Assembly (NCBI GenBank): GCA_964465015.1
Contig: CAYXHP010000125.1
Location: 1 to 43,455 of the forward strand
Direction of reading: 5' to 3'
Source: Humimonas sp964465015
Lineage (GTDB): Bacteria > Gemmatimonadota > Gemmatimonadetes > Palauibacterales > Palauibacteraceae
Length of the DNA: 43,455 nucleotides
Part shown: positions 14,779 to 22,749 of the stretch, in pieces
How the letters are laid out: each line of letters begins with the position of its first letter
Position numbering within the stretch: the first letter of the stretch is position 1
Notes under the pieces: generated by a model
What the model was told of the DNA's origin: nothing
The model's database searches: none
Seen by the model: only the letters and a program-made list of their open reading frames with translations
Made by a program: the position numbers and the translations under genes

Positions 14779-16833
14779 TCACCCGCCGGCGGGGGCCGCC
14801 TCCTCCGCGGTCACCGGGGCCGGTCGATCCAGGCGCTCGAAGACACCGCGGTGGTACAGGTAGGCGGGCCGGTCCGGGTACAGTGCCTGTAGCTTCGGAT
14901 CGAGCTCGCGCAGGTCGCGCGCTACGACCAGCGGCCCGCGCAGATCGGGCCGGTTGTCGAGCAGGTGCGGCGTGTAGAGGTCGTATCCGCTCCGGTCGTA
15001 AGCCAGCTCGTCGGCGCACGCCCTGGGAAGGTGGAGCGTGGGGACGAGGCGGCTCCGGCGGAGACGGAGCGTGGGGTCGCCGTTCAGCTCGGTGGCCCGC
15101 ACCAGCGTGCCCGCATGTCCTGCACGGGCCGCCAGGGCCGAATCGAGCCGCGCGCCCGTCCACGTCTCCGCCCGGGCCCGACGCTCGATGCGGACGAGGT
15201 CGCAGAAGTCGGTGGTCCTGTAGGCCATCTCCGCGCGCGAGGCCGATGCGCCCAAGCCGCGGAGCCGGGCCATGAGCCGGTTTCCGGCGTCCACCTTCAC
15301 GAACACCAGAGCGTTCCCGATCCCGGCGGCCCGGACGCGCGCCGGCAAGTCCTGCTTGAGACCCATCAGGCTCGTGGCGTAGACCCGGGTGCGCCCGGGA
15401 ATCCCCACGGCCGCCGACCACACGAAGCACAGGACCAGCGCGCCGAGGACGAGCCGGCGGGCGTCCACCGCCCGGACGGGACCGAGAAGTCGGACGCCGC
15501 GACCCCCGAGCCGCCGGAGCGCCAGCACCACGGCGCGGGCCGTCAGGGGGAGGACGAAGGCCAGTCCGGCATACAGAAAGCGGGGGCCCAGGTAGCTGTC
15601 CCTGTGCCAGTAGAACAGGTAAGCCAGGGGAAGGACGAGGAAGCCGGCCAGGAGTCGCCGGCTCCAACGGTCGTCCAGCCAGCCGCCGGCCAGCGCCAGG
15701 CCCAGCGGCCACAGCGCGGGCACCGGCCACTCGAACAGGTAGAGATTCAGGAGCTGCAGGTCCGTGAGCTCGTTGCGCAGGCCCCGGAGCGGTGTGTGCC
15801 GCTGCCCCCACGGGGTGAGGTGGAAGCCCAGGCCGTGCAGCGGGCCCCACAGCTTTAGGTACCCGGGCTCGAAGGGCCGTCCGGTGGTCAGCGCGTTGTA
15901 GCTGGGGTAGAGACACGCGAGGGCCAGGAAGCCCAGAGCCCCGGCCACGAGGTGGAGGCGTCGGCCTGATCGGACGGCCGACACGAGTCCGAACGCCGCG
16001 AACACCGCCGCGATCGCGGCGGCCGTGTACGGGCGGCTCAGGAAGGCGACCCCCAGACACGCTCCGGCGCCGGCCAGGCGTGCCGCCCCGCCCCGCTCCT
16101 CCCAGGCGGCGAACTGCCACAGGAAGAGAGCCACGAACGCCAGGGTCGACACGTGGTTCATGTAGCTCGCCCCCATGAACCAGAAGAAGGGGCAGAGGAC
16201 CAGCAGCAGTAGCGTGAAGCGACCCGTCGACTCGTCGTACGCGTATCGCGCGAACCGGTGGAGCGCGAAGGCCGATACCAGGGACAGGAGGATCGGCACG
16301 AGCCAGGGCGCCCCGGCCACCACTCCGGGCAGGAGCAGCGCGCTGTGACCGGGCGGGTACTGGGAGTACCATCGTCCGCTATCGAAGAGCATGTGCTGGC
16401 TCATGAAGAACGCCGGGATGGCGGGAACCGGCGCCGAGATGCGGCCGCTGGCGAAGATCTTGGCCTGGAAGAGCTGGACGATGCTGTCCACCAGCAGTGG
16501 CCGGTGCCGGAAAACACTCCACGAGACCGACAGCAACACGGTGGCCAGGAGCGTCAGGCCGATTGGGATGACCTGGCTCGAGAGTGTGGACGCCCGGTCT
16601 CCCCACGGGTGGCCGATCGATCCCGGGATCTCGGGAAGCGCGAGGACCCAGGCCAGCGACGCGATGATCGCGGCGCCCAGCAGCCACTGCGAGGCCGGGA
16701 CGAGGAGACCGGAGTCCTCGAAGGCACCGAAGAGGGCCCGGAGCGGCACCAGGGGCAGCAGGATCAGGAGCAGGCCTACCAGCCGACCCGCCCGACGCAG
16801 CGCCAGGGGCCAGGTCCCGGACCGCCGGGTCAC
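14779..16833 (-). CDS. GT-C family membrane glycosyltransferase (GT39-like) with periplasmic C-terminal domain
   Basis: Probable lipid-linked sugar transferase in the inner membrane. The start is GTG 16833, overlapping the stop of the upstream gene as GTGA; upstream in-frame codons are only a shadow of that gene. 684 residues. About ten or more membrane segments occupy the first 480 residues. The first large periplasmic loop carries LLVDSIVQLFQAKIFASG, where GT-C enzymes place a catalytic Asp, and QYPPGHSALLLPG follows. SRPYTAAAIA is a further family-like segment. The last 170-odd residues are hydrophilic and lack membrane segments, suggesting a periplasmic domain. Sugar and acceptor cannot be read from sequence. 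It is the last gene of the six-gene block. Confidence 0.72.
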   Translation of the reverse strand: MTRRSGTWPLALRRAGRLVGLLLILLPLVPLRALFGAFEDSGLLVPASQWLLGAAIIASLAWVLALPEIPGSIGHPWGDRASTLSSQVIPIGLTLLATVLLSVSWSVFRHRPLLVDSIVQLFQAKIFASGRISAPVPAIPAFFMSQHMLFDSGRWYSQYPPGHSALLLPGVVAGAPWLVPILLSLVSAFALHRFARYAYDESTGRFTLLLLVLCPFFWFMGASYMNHVSTLAFVALFLWQFAAWEERGGAARLAGAGACLGVAFLSRPYTAAAIAAVFAAFGLVSAVRSGRRLHLVAGALGFLALACLYPSYNALTTGRPFEPGYLKLWGPLHGLGFHLTPWGQRHTPLRGLRNELTDLQLLNLYLFEWPVPALWPLGLALAGGWLDDRWSRRLLAGFLVLPLAYLFYWHRDSYLGPRFLYAGLAFVLPLTARAVVLALRRLGGRGVRLLGPVRAVDARRLVLGALVLCFVWSAAVGIPGRTRVYATSLMGLKQDLPARVRAAGIGNALVFVKVDAGNRLMARLRGLGASASRAEMAYRTTDFCDLVRIERRARAETWTGARLDSALAARAGHAGTLVRATELNGDPTLRLRRSRLVPTLHLPRACADELAYDRSGYDLYTPHLLDNRPDLRGPLVVARDLRELDPKLQALYPDRPAYLYHRGVFERLDRPAPVTAEEAAPAGG

Positions 16834-18401
16834 GAGCCGGCTCTCCGCGGCGAGGCGTCGGCCCCATCCGCATGCGCCTTCGATGTGCGAGGGATCCACA
16901 CCTCCGGCTGCCGTCCCAGGAGGCGGTATCTGGACCTGAGCGGCTCGACGATGGCGGGCATGCGCCAGAACGGATCCAGCCAGCTCTCTCCCGGCGCGGT
17001 GACTTCCGAGTCGAGATCGACGTCGGGAATGACGTACGGTATGCGCCCTCGCGCGAGCGCTTCTCGAAGGGGCTCCGGGCTCCACGCCCCCGAGCGTGCG
17101 AGCACCGAGAAGGCATAGGGGTCGTTGAGGAAAGGCCTCGATCCCGTCGCGGCCACGGCTGGAAACGCCCACGCGGAGACGAGCGGGTATCCAGCCGAAG
17201 CCCCCGTGAGCGCGATCGGTGGCGGCCGGTCCCTCATCTGGGACACGAGGTGGCTCACTCCCGGTATCGCCGCCAGCAGCGTCGCAGCGAGCGCCCAGGG
17301 GAGGGCCCGCCTCCGCACTCCCGCGACCGTCGATCCCGGCGTGATCAGCACCAGGAAGGTGAGAGCCAGGAAGGGCTCCAGAAGGTAGTTGGAGCTCGAG
17401 CCCGCCTTGAAGGCGGCCACTGCGGCGAGCACCCAGCTCACCAGAACGTAGACCGCGACGTGAGGCGCACGCTTCGCTTCAGCCAGGAGCAAGCCCAGGA
17501 GCACGACCGGGAGCCACACGGGCGGCTCGCTGTCCCGGACCATCTGCACCGCGCTGGGGAAGCCGAACGACACCGACAGAGACAGGGCCGTGTTCCGCAG
17601 ATACCCTCCGCCGGTGAGCACCTGCAGCGCTTCCGTTCCGGCCGTCACCGCGACGACCATCGCCGCGGCGAACACCGCCGCCCTCCGCCACCGGCCCGAG
17701 CCCGCCTCCACGAGGCAGACGGCCAGGGGCGCCGCGACGAAGCTCTGCTTGGTGAACAGGGCGAGCAGGAAGCACACGCCGGCGAGCGCCAGGCGGCGGG
17801 TCCCGGGCGAGGCGCCGCGGGCCGCGTCGAGCGCACCGCCGCCGCCCCGACCCGGCACCATGTCGGGGAGGAGGACCATCCACCCCGCCATCGTCCACAT
17901 CATGGCGAGTCCGTCGGTCTGCTCGGCGGTGAAGGGATTTCGCAGCGCCGGGGTGAGGAGAAACCCGCCAGCCAGCACGGCCACCTGCCACCAGGGCCGA
18001 CCCGAGCGTCGCGCCGCCAGGGCCAGGCAGCCGAGGACGACCGCCAGCGCCACCAAACTCACGGCGCGGCCCACGGCCGGCGAGTGATCGAGCGACAGGA
18101 GCCGCATGACAGGGGCGCAGACCAGGAAATACAGAGGTGCGTACTGCGTGAGGACGAGGGGCGGGTGCTGCCATCCATCCGCCGGATACAGTCCCCGCAG
18201 GCCCGTGCCGTGGACCAGGGACAGGAGGCTCCCGAAGACCTGGCCCTCCGCCTCGAAGCGAACGATCTCGTAGCCTGCCACCCGCTCGACGCCCAGGAGG
18301 ACCACGCCGAGCGCGGCCGCCGCGAGCACCCCCCCGGACACGGTGGAGAGTGCCGCCGTCCACCGGGAAGCGTCGACGGACGTCTCAGTCCCGAGCGTCA
18401 A
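16830..18401 (-). CDS. GT-C family membrane glycosyltransferase (GT39-like)
   Basis: Polytopic inner-membrane protein of 523 residues, probably transferring sugars from a polyprenyl-phosphate carrier. The start used is TTG 18401, which overlaps the end of the GT2 gene by 17 bases; a GTG at 18341 is also possible and neither has a clear ribosome site. The N-terminal membrane segment is followed by a periplasmic loop with VRFEAEGQVFGSLLSLV, where Glu may take the catalytic acid position, then TQYAPLYF and alternating membrane helices to about residue 385. The C-terminal 120 residues look soluble. It contains FTKQSFVAAPLAVCL, the equivalent of the TK-F motif seen in GT39 relatives. Coupled to neighbours on both sides. 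Confidence 0.68.
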   Translation of the reverse strand: MTLGTETSVDASRWTAALSTVSGGVLAAAALGVVLLGVERVAGYEIVRFEAEGQVFGSLLSLVHGTGLRGLYPADGWQHPPLVLTQYAPLYFLVCAPVMRLLSLDHSPAVGRAVSLVALAVVLGCLALAARRSGRPWWQVAVLAGGFLLTPALRNPFTAEQTDGLAMMWTMAGWMVLLPDMVPGRGGGGALDAARGASPGTRRLALAGVCFLLALFTKQSFVAAPLAVCLVEAGSGRWRRAAVFAAAMVVAVTAGTEALQVLTGGGYLRNTALSLSVSFGFPSAVQMVRDSEPPVWLPVVLLGLLLAEAKRAPHVAVYVLVSWVLAAVAAFKAGSSSNYLLEPFLALTFLVLITPGSTVAGVRRRALPWALAATLLAAIPGVSHLVSQMRDRPPPIALTGASAGYPLVSAWAFPAVAATGSRPFLNDPYAFSVLARSGAWSPEPLREALARGRIPYVIPDVDLDSEVTAPGESWLDPFWRMPAIVEPLRSRYRLLGRQPEVWIPRTSKAHADGADASPRRAGS

Positions 18402-19383
18402 CCGGGTCGCCGGTCCGGCTCCCGCGCAGTGCGGCCGTGGCCGACTCCTCGCGGCGCTCGCCGAGATTGCGGTATCGGTCCACGACGTACGGCGGCCTGC
18501 CCTTCGTCTCGTCGTAGACGCGTCCCAGGTATTCCCCGATGACGCCGAGCGCCAGGAGCTGGATGCCCCCCAGGAAGAGCACCGAGGTCATCACCGACGC
18601 CCAGCCGAGGATCGCCTCGCCGCTGACGAGCTTCTTGTACAGCACCACCAGGAGCACGGCGAAGGCGATGAGCGAGACCAGGAAGCCGAGGACGGTGGCG
18701 ATCCGGAGAGGGAGGTCCGAGAAGGCGAGGAAGGCGTCCGTCGCCATCCGAACCAGCTTGCGGAAGGACTGCCGGGGCTCGCCGGCGAACCGCTCCGCAC
18801 GCTCGAACTCGATGCCCGTCTGCCTCCCTCCCACGTACGCCCGTAGGCCCGACACGTACCGATTGCGCTCGGGCATCCGGTTCACCAGGTCGACGACCGA
18901 ACGGTCCATGAGGGAGAAGTTTCCCGCGTTGGCCGGCATCTCGATCGGACTCAGGCGTCGCAGCAACCCGTAGAAGAATCGGAACCCGGCCCGCTTGGCC
19001 CAGCCCTCCTTGCGATCGGTCTTGATCGCGTAGACCACGTCGTAGCCCTGGCGCCACGTGTCGACCAGCTGCGGGATGACCTCCGGCGGGTCCTGGAGGT
19101 CTCCGTCCAGGACCACGACCGCATCGCCGGAGGCGACCGCCAGGCCCGCGGAGATGGCCAGCTGCTGTCCGAAGTTGCGCGACAGGTGGACTACGCCGAC
19201 GCGCGGGTCGGCGTCGGCGAGCCGGTCCAGCACGGCGGGCGTCCCGTCCCGGCTGCCGTCATCCACGTAGATGATCTTCCAGCGGTCCGGGAGTCCCTCC
19301 AGAGACGACACCAGACGCCGGTGCAGCTCGGGCAGGATCTCCTGCTCTTCGTAGAGGGGCACGACCACCGCGATGCTGCTCAT
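18385..19383 (-). CDS. Polyprenyl-phosphate glycosyltransferase, GT2 family (GtrB/DPM1-like)
   Basis: Transfers a sugar from a nucleotide donor to a polyprenyl phosphate on the cytoplasmic face, making the lipid-linked donor that GT-C enzymes use. ATG 19383 has GGAGG three bases upstream and overlaps the preceding gene as ATGA; 332 residues. The N-terminal Rossmann-like GT-A domain shows VVVPLYEEQE, IIYVDDGSRDGT, HLSRNFGQQLAI and VVLDGDLQDPPEVI, with the DxD-type metal site in DGDLQDPP. Two membrane helices near the C-terminus (about 240-260 and 272-295) match the GtrB/ArnC layout. Its place among four GT-C enzymes makes a donor-supply role likely. Confidence 0.9.
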   Translation of the reverse strand: MSSIAVVVPLYEEQEILPELHRRLVSSLEGLPDRWKIIYVDDGSRDGTPAVLDRLADADPRVGVVHLSRNFGQQLAISAGLAVASGDAVVVLDGDLQDPPEVIPQLVDTWRQGYDVVYAIKTDRKEGWAKRAGFRFFYGLLRRLSPIEMPANAGNFSLMDRSVVDLVNRMPERNRYVSGLRAYVGGRQTGIEFERAERFAGEPRQSFRKLVRMATDAFLAFSDLPLRIATVLGFLVSLIAFAVLLVVLYKKLVSGEAILGWASVMTSVLFLGGIQLLALGVIGEYLGRVYDETKGRPPYVVDRYRNLGERREESATAALRGSRTGDPVDARD

Positions 19384-20999
19384 GGTCCCTCCCTGAGGTG
19401 TTCGGCGGCCGCGCGATCCCACGTGTAGAGCCCGACCAGGACCACGCCCTGGTACCGGACGGCCACGACGGGTCGAACGTCGCGGTACAGCTTCCATCCG
19501 TCCGGCCCCAGCATCGCCTTCCGGGCATAGAGGAGAATGTAGGGGCCGGGGAAGCGGTCGGAGATCCGCAGGTCCTTTCGGAGCTGACCGAACACCTGCA
19601 GGTCGATGAAGTGATCGGTCATCGGCTCGGTGACCAGCCTGGCCCCCCTGGGCAGCACCCGGTCGACCGCCTTCAGGAAGCCCGGGGTGATGGCATCGTA
19701 CCAGTAGGTGGCCTCGAGCCCCAGGCGGTCGGCGCCGCGGGCGCCCCCCACGAGCTCCCCGTAGTACGCCAGGTAGAGCGGAGCCGCGCGGAGCTCCTCC
19801 ACCAGAGGGGGGAAGAAGAACACGGCCACGAGGAGGGTCGCCGCCAGGAGACGAAAGCGCGGAAGCCGATGCCCCGCGGCGGAGATGGCGGCCGCCGTGC
19901 CCTCTCCGGCCAGCAACGCCACGAACGGGAACATCGGCAAGAAGAGTCGCACGCCATCGTGGTTGGGAGAGCTGGGCAGCGCGAGCAGCGCCCAGAAGAA
20001 CGCCACCTGCACCAGGCACAGGACCGTGAGCGTGCCCCGATTCCAGCCACGCCGCCGGAGACCGGACGCTCCCCCCCAGCCGGCCAGAACGATGAGCCCG
20101 AGAGGGAGGGTGGCGAACGTCATCACGATCGGATGGTGCCACGGCACGACGTATCCGTACGCGTGTCCCAGGTAGTAGGTGGTGATCGGCACGGTCTGCG
20201 ACCGATCCAGGCTCTCCGTGAAGAGCTTCACCACGTACCCCACCGGATGATGCCACGCGAGTGGGTTGAGGACCCAGGCCACCACCAGCGCGCCTGCCGC
20301 GAGGCCGAGGGCGCCGGCCAGGCGCCGGGGCTTCGGACGCTCGAGGAGGGCCCACGCCAGGAGAGGTGCCGGGAGCAGGTATCCGGTGAACTTCGTGGAC
20401 ATCGCGAGTCCGAAGCCGAGCATCCCCAGGAGGCCCCACGCACGCGATCCGGATCGCAGGAACCGGACGAATCCGACCGTCGCCAGCATCCACTCGAACG
20501 TCAGCGGCATGTCGGTCGCCGCAATGTGGGCGTGGCCGACGAGCCGGGGCATCAACAGCAACGCGGCGGCGGCCGCGGCCCCGGCCTCCAGCCCCCACTC
20601 CGCCGCCGCCACCCAGGCCACGAGACCGGCCAGCGCCGCGAACCACAGGAGCGGGGCCACGCGGAATCCGTCCACCCGCCCGACGTGCGGGCCGAAGAGC
20701 GCTCCGGTGACGGCCATGGCTTCGCGAAATACCGGTGGATGGGGATTCCAGTAGTGGCGCCAGTCGAACACCTGCTCCAGGGAGTCCGCCGAGAAGGACG
20801 CGGCCCGGTCCGGTCCGGACACGACGCCGCCGGCCCAGGACTCGATCTTCTGGGCGGCCACCATGTAGATCGGCTCGTCCCAGGTCAGGCCGACCGATCC
20901 GAGGTCGTGTCCGACCAGGAGCCCGGCCGCGAGGGCGGCCAGTGCGGCGAGGAGCACGCGGGCGCGGCGACGCCCGCGCCGGGGCCGCTCAGCGCTCAT
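19380..20999 (-). CDS. GT39-family membrane glycosyltransferase (paralogue of next gene upstream)
   Basis: Inner-membrane GT-C enzyme of the PMT/GT39 type; 539 residues from ATG 20999, which lies inside the end of the upstream gene (11-base overlap). After the first membrane helix the periplasmic loop reads LTWDEPIYMVAAQKI, holding the Asp-Glu pair expected at the catalytic site. Further marks are ATDMPLTFEW, the STKFTGYLLP segment and THYYLGHAYGYVV-like TTYYLGHAYGYVVPWHHP. A DGVRLFLPMFPFVALLAGEG segment ends the membrane region, and about 150 mainly soluble residues follow. It shares all these blocks in the same order with the gene at 20989-22749, so the two arose by tandem duplication. Confidence 0.78.
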   Translation of the reverse strand: MSAERPRRGRRRARVLLAALAALAAGLLVGHDLGSVGLTWDEPIYMVAAQKIESWAGGVVSGPDRAASFSADSLEQVFDWRHYWNPHPPVFREAMAVTGALFGPHVGRVDGFRVAPLLWFAALAGLVAWVAAAEWGLEAGAAAAAALLLMPRLVGHAHIAATDMPLTFEWMLATVGFVRFLRSGSRAWGLLGMLGFGLAMSTKFTGYLLPAPLLAWALLERPKPRRLAGALGLAAGALVVAWVLNPLAWHHPVGYVVKLFTESLDRSQTVPITTYYLGHAYGYVVPWHHPIVMTFATLPLGLIVLAGWGGASGLRRRGWNRGTLTVLCLVQVAFFWALLALPSSPNHDGVRLFLPMFPFVALLAGEGTAAAISAAGHRLPRFRLLAATLLVAVFFFPPLVEELRAAPLYLAYYGELVGGARGADRLGLEATYWYDAITPGFLKAVDRVLPRGARLVTEPMTDHFIDLQVFGQLRKDLRISDRFPGPYILLYARKAMLGPDGWKLYRDVRPVVAVRYQGVVLVGLYTWDRAAAEHLREGP

Positions 21000-22749
21000 C
21001 GGGATAGGACCCGTCTCGGGAGGAAGCCTCGCCCCCCAGGTGGGTGACGCGGTAGACGGACATCAGGGGAACGCCGTCGAGCGCCACGCGGAAGAAGGGG
21101 ACGCCCCCGAACCGCATCAGGGTCGTCTCCAGGCGGTCGAAGATCCCCCTTCGATTGAGGACGAACAGGTAGGCGGACGGTTCGGCCGAGGCTCCCCTCT
21201 CCGCGCTCCATCCGTGTGGCGCGTTCGGGTCGCATCGTACCGTCAGCTCCTGACCCGCGTAGGTGACGATGGACGATTGCACGCGCCACGGCAGCCGCAT
21301 GCGTCCGTACTTCTCGTAGAAGCATACCTCCTGGAAGAAGAAGTCCGGGTCCACGATGCTACCCCGCGGAATCCGCGAAGCCAGGCGCTCGAGCACCGCG
21401 GGCGTGAGGACCTCCTTCATATTGGAGACCTCGAGTCCGCGCGTCTGGGCGCCCCGCACGCCCCCGATGAGCCCGTTGAAATAGGACAGCTCGTACGGGT
21501 GGACGCGTGCCGTGGCCACGACGGCCGGTCCCACGAGCAGGAGGGGAGCCGCCACGGTCAGGAGGGAGGGTCGCAGGCGGGGGCTCGCGAACAGGACCCG
21601 CAGTCGGCCGGCGACGACCTCCGCTCCGAGACCCGCGAGCACGGCAAAGAACGGGAGCGCCGGAAGGAAGAGTCGTACCCCATCGTGCATGGGCGCCGTC
21701 GGGACCATCAGCGCCCCGTACATGACCACGAAGTTCAGGGCGCACAGCGCGACGAGCCGGGACCGGCGCGCGGCGACGAGCCCGGCGCCCGCCGCCAGCA
21801 GGAGCGGCGCCGGCAAGCTCACCAGGGTCCACACGAAGGGGTAGGTCCATGGGGGCCGATAGCGATAGGCGTGTCCCAGGTAGTAGGTCCTGATCATCGT
21901 CCCCGGGCTGGTCGACCGCTCGAAGCCGGCCGCGAGGAAGCGACCGAGGCCATGCACGGGATCCACCCAGAGCAGCGGATTCGTCACGATGAACACGGCC
22001 AGCGCGGCGCCCGTGATCGTGGCGGCTCGGCGCCAGGTGAAGGCCCTTCGCACCGCCAGCCACGCCGCGAGCACCGGCACGAGCAGGAGCCCGGTGAATT
22101 TCGTGGCGATCGCCGCTCCCAGGAGGATGCCCGCGGCCCACAGCCATCGGGTCCCGCCTCCGGACACGTGCACCTCCAGCGCCGCCACGGCCGTGAACCA
22201 GAAGACCGTGAGGAGCATGTCGGTGAGCGCCAGGTGCCCGTACGCGAACAGCGCCGGGATGCCGATCACCCCCGCGGCGGCCGAGATGCCCGCCACCCAC
22301 GATCGGCGGTCGCGGTACACCAGCGCCCCACAGGCTCCCACGAGAGCCGCGAAGCCGAGGCCCGTCGCGACCCGGTAGGAGACCAGCCACCCCACCCACC
22401 GGTGCAGGAGCGCGTACGTGAGTCCCCCGAGCTCCCTGGAAAGGGGTGGATGCGGGATGACGACGAGCAGTGGCGCCCAGTGGCTCACGATCGTATCGCG
22501 GCTCAGTGCTCGCCCGAGGTCGGCCAGCGTCCTGGAGGCCAGCAGGTCGCGGACCCAGGCCAGCTGCAGGAGAGAGTCGGTCAGGTAGTTGCCCACGTCG
22601 CTCGCCAACCCGTAGTCGGGTAGCGTCCACAGCGTGAGGAGCGCCGCCACTACGAACGCCACCCAGAACAGGCGGGACGCGCCGGCTCCAGCGGACCCCG
22701 GTCCCGACTCGATCGACACATCCCGGACGGCGCCGTGCGACTCGCTCAC
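20989..22749 (-). CDS. GT39-family membrane glycosyltransferase
   Basis: GT-C enzyme of 586 residues. The start is GTG 22749, overlapping the YfhO-like stop as GTGA; the frame remains open further upstream but that part only shadows the YfhO-like gene. The first membrane helix is at about 25-45, followed by a periplasmic loop with GLASDVGNYLTDSLLQL, the likely catalytic Asp. ALTDMLLTVFW, ATKFTGLLLVP, RTYYLGHAYRY and HDGVRLFLPALPFFAVLAG match the downstream paralogue block by block. The C-terminal 190 residues are soluble and contain DPDFFFQEVCFYEKYG. Acceptor unknown; the neighbouring pilin genes make the pilus one candidate and surface polysaccharide another. Confidence 0.78.
   Translation of the reverse strand: MSESHGAVRDVSIESGPGSAGAGASRLFWVAFVVAALLTLWTLPDYGLASDVGNYLTDSLLQLAWVRDLLASRTLADLGRALSRDTIVSHWAPLLVVIPHPPLSRELGGLTYALLHRWVGWLVSYRVATGLGFAALVGACGALVYRDRRSWVAGISAAAGVIGIPALFAYGHLALTDMLLTVFWFTAVAALEVHVSGGGTRWLWAAGILLGAAIATKFTGLLLVPVLAAWLAVRRAFTWRRAATITGAALAVFIVTNPLLWVDPVHGLGRFLAAGFERSTSPGTMIRTYYLGHAYRYRPPWTYPFVWTLVSLPAPLLLAAGAGLVAARRSRLVALCALNFVVMYGALMVPTAPMHDGVRLFLPALPFFAVLAGLGAEVVAGRLRVLFASPRLRPSLLTVAAPLLLVGPAVVATARVHPYELSYFNGLIGGVRGAQTRGLEVSNMKEVLTPAVLERLASRIPRGSIVDPDFFFQEVCFYEKYGRMRLPWRVQSSIVTYAGQELTVRCDPNAPHGWSAERGASAEPSAYLFVLNRRGIFDRLETTLMRFGGVPFFRVALDGVPLMSVYRVTHLGGEASSRDGSYPDER

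Noticed and set aside
14779..17172. Longer start for the last glycosyltransferase gene
   Set aside because: The extra 113 codons shadow the preceding gene and have no signal or domain; GTG 16833 overlaps its stop.
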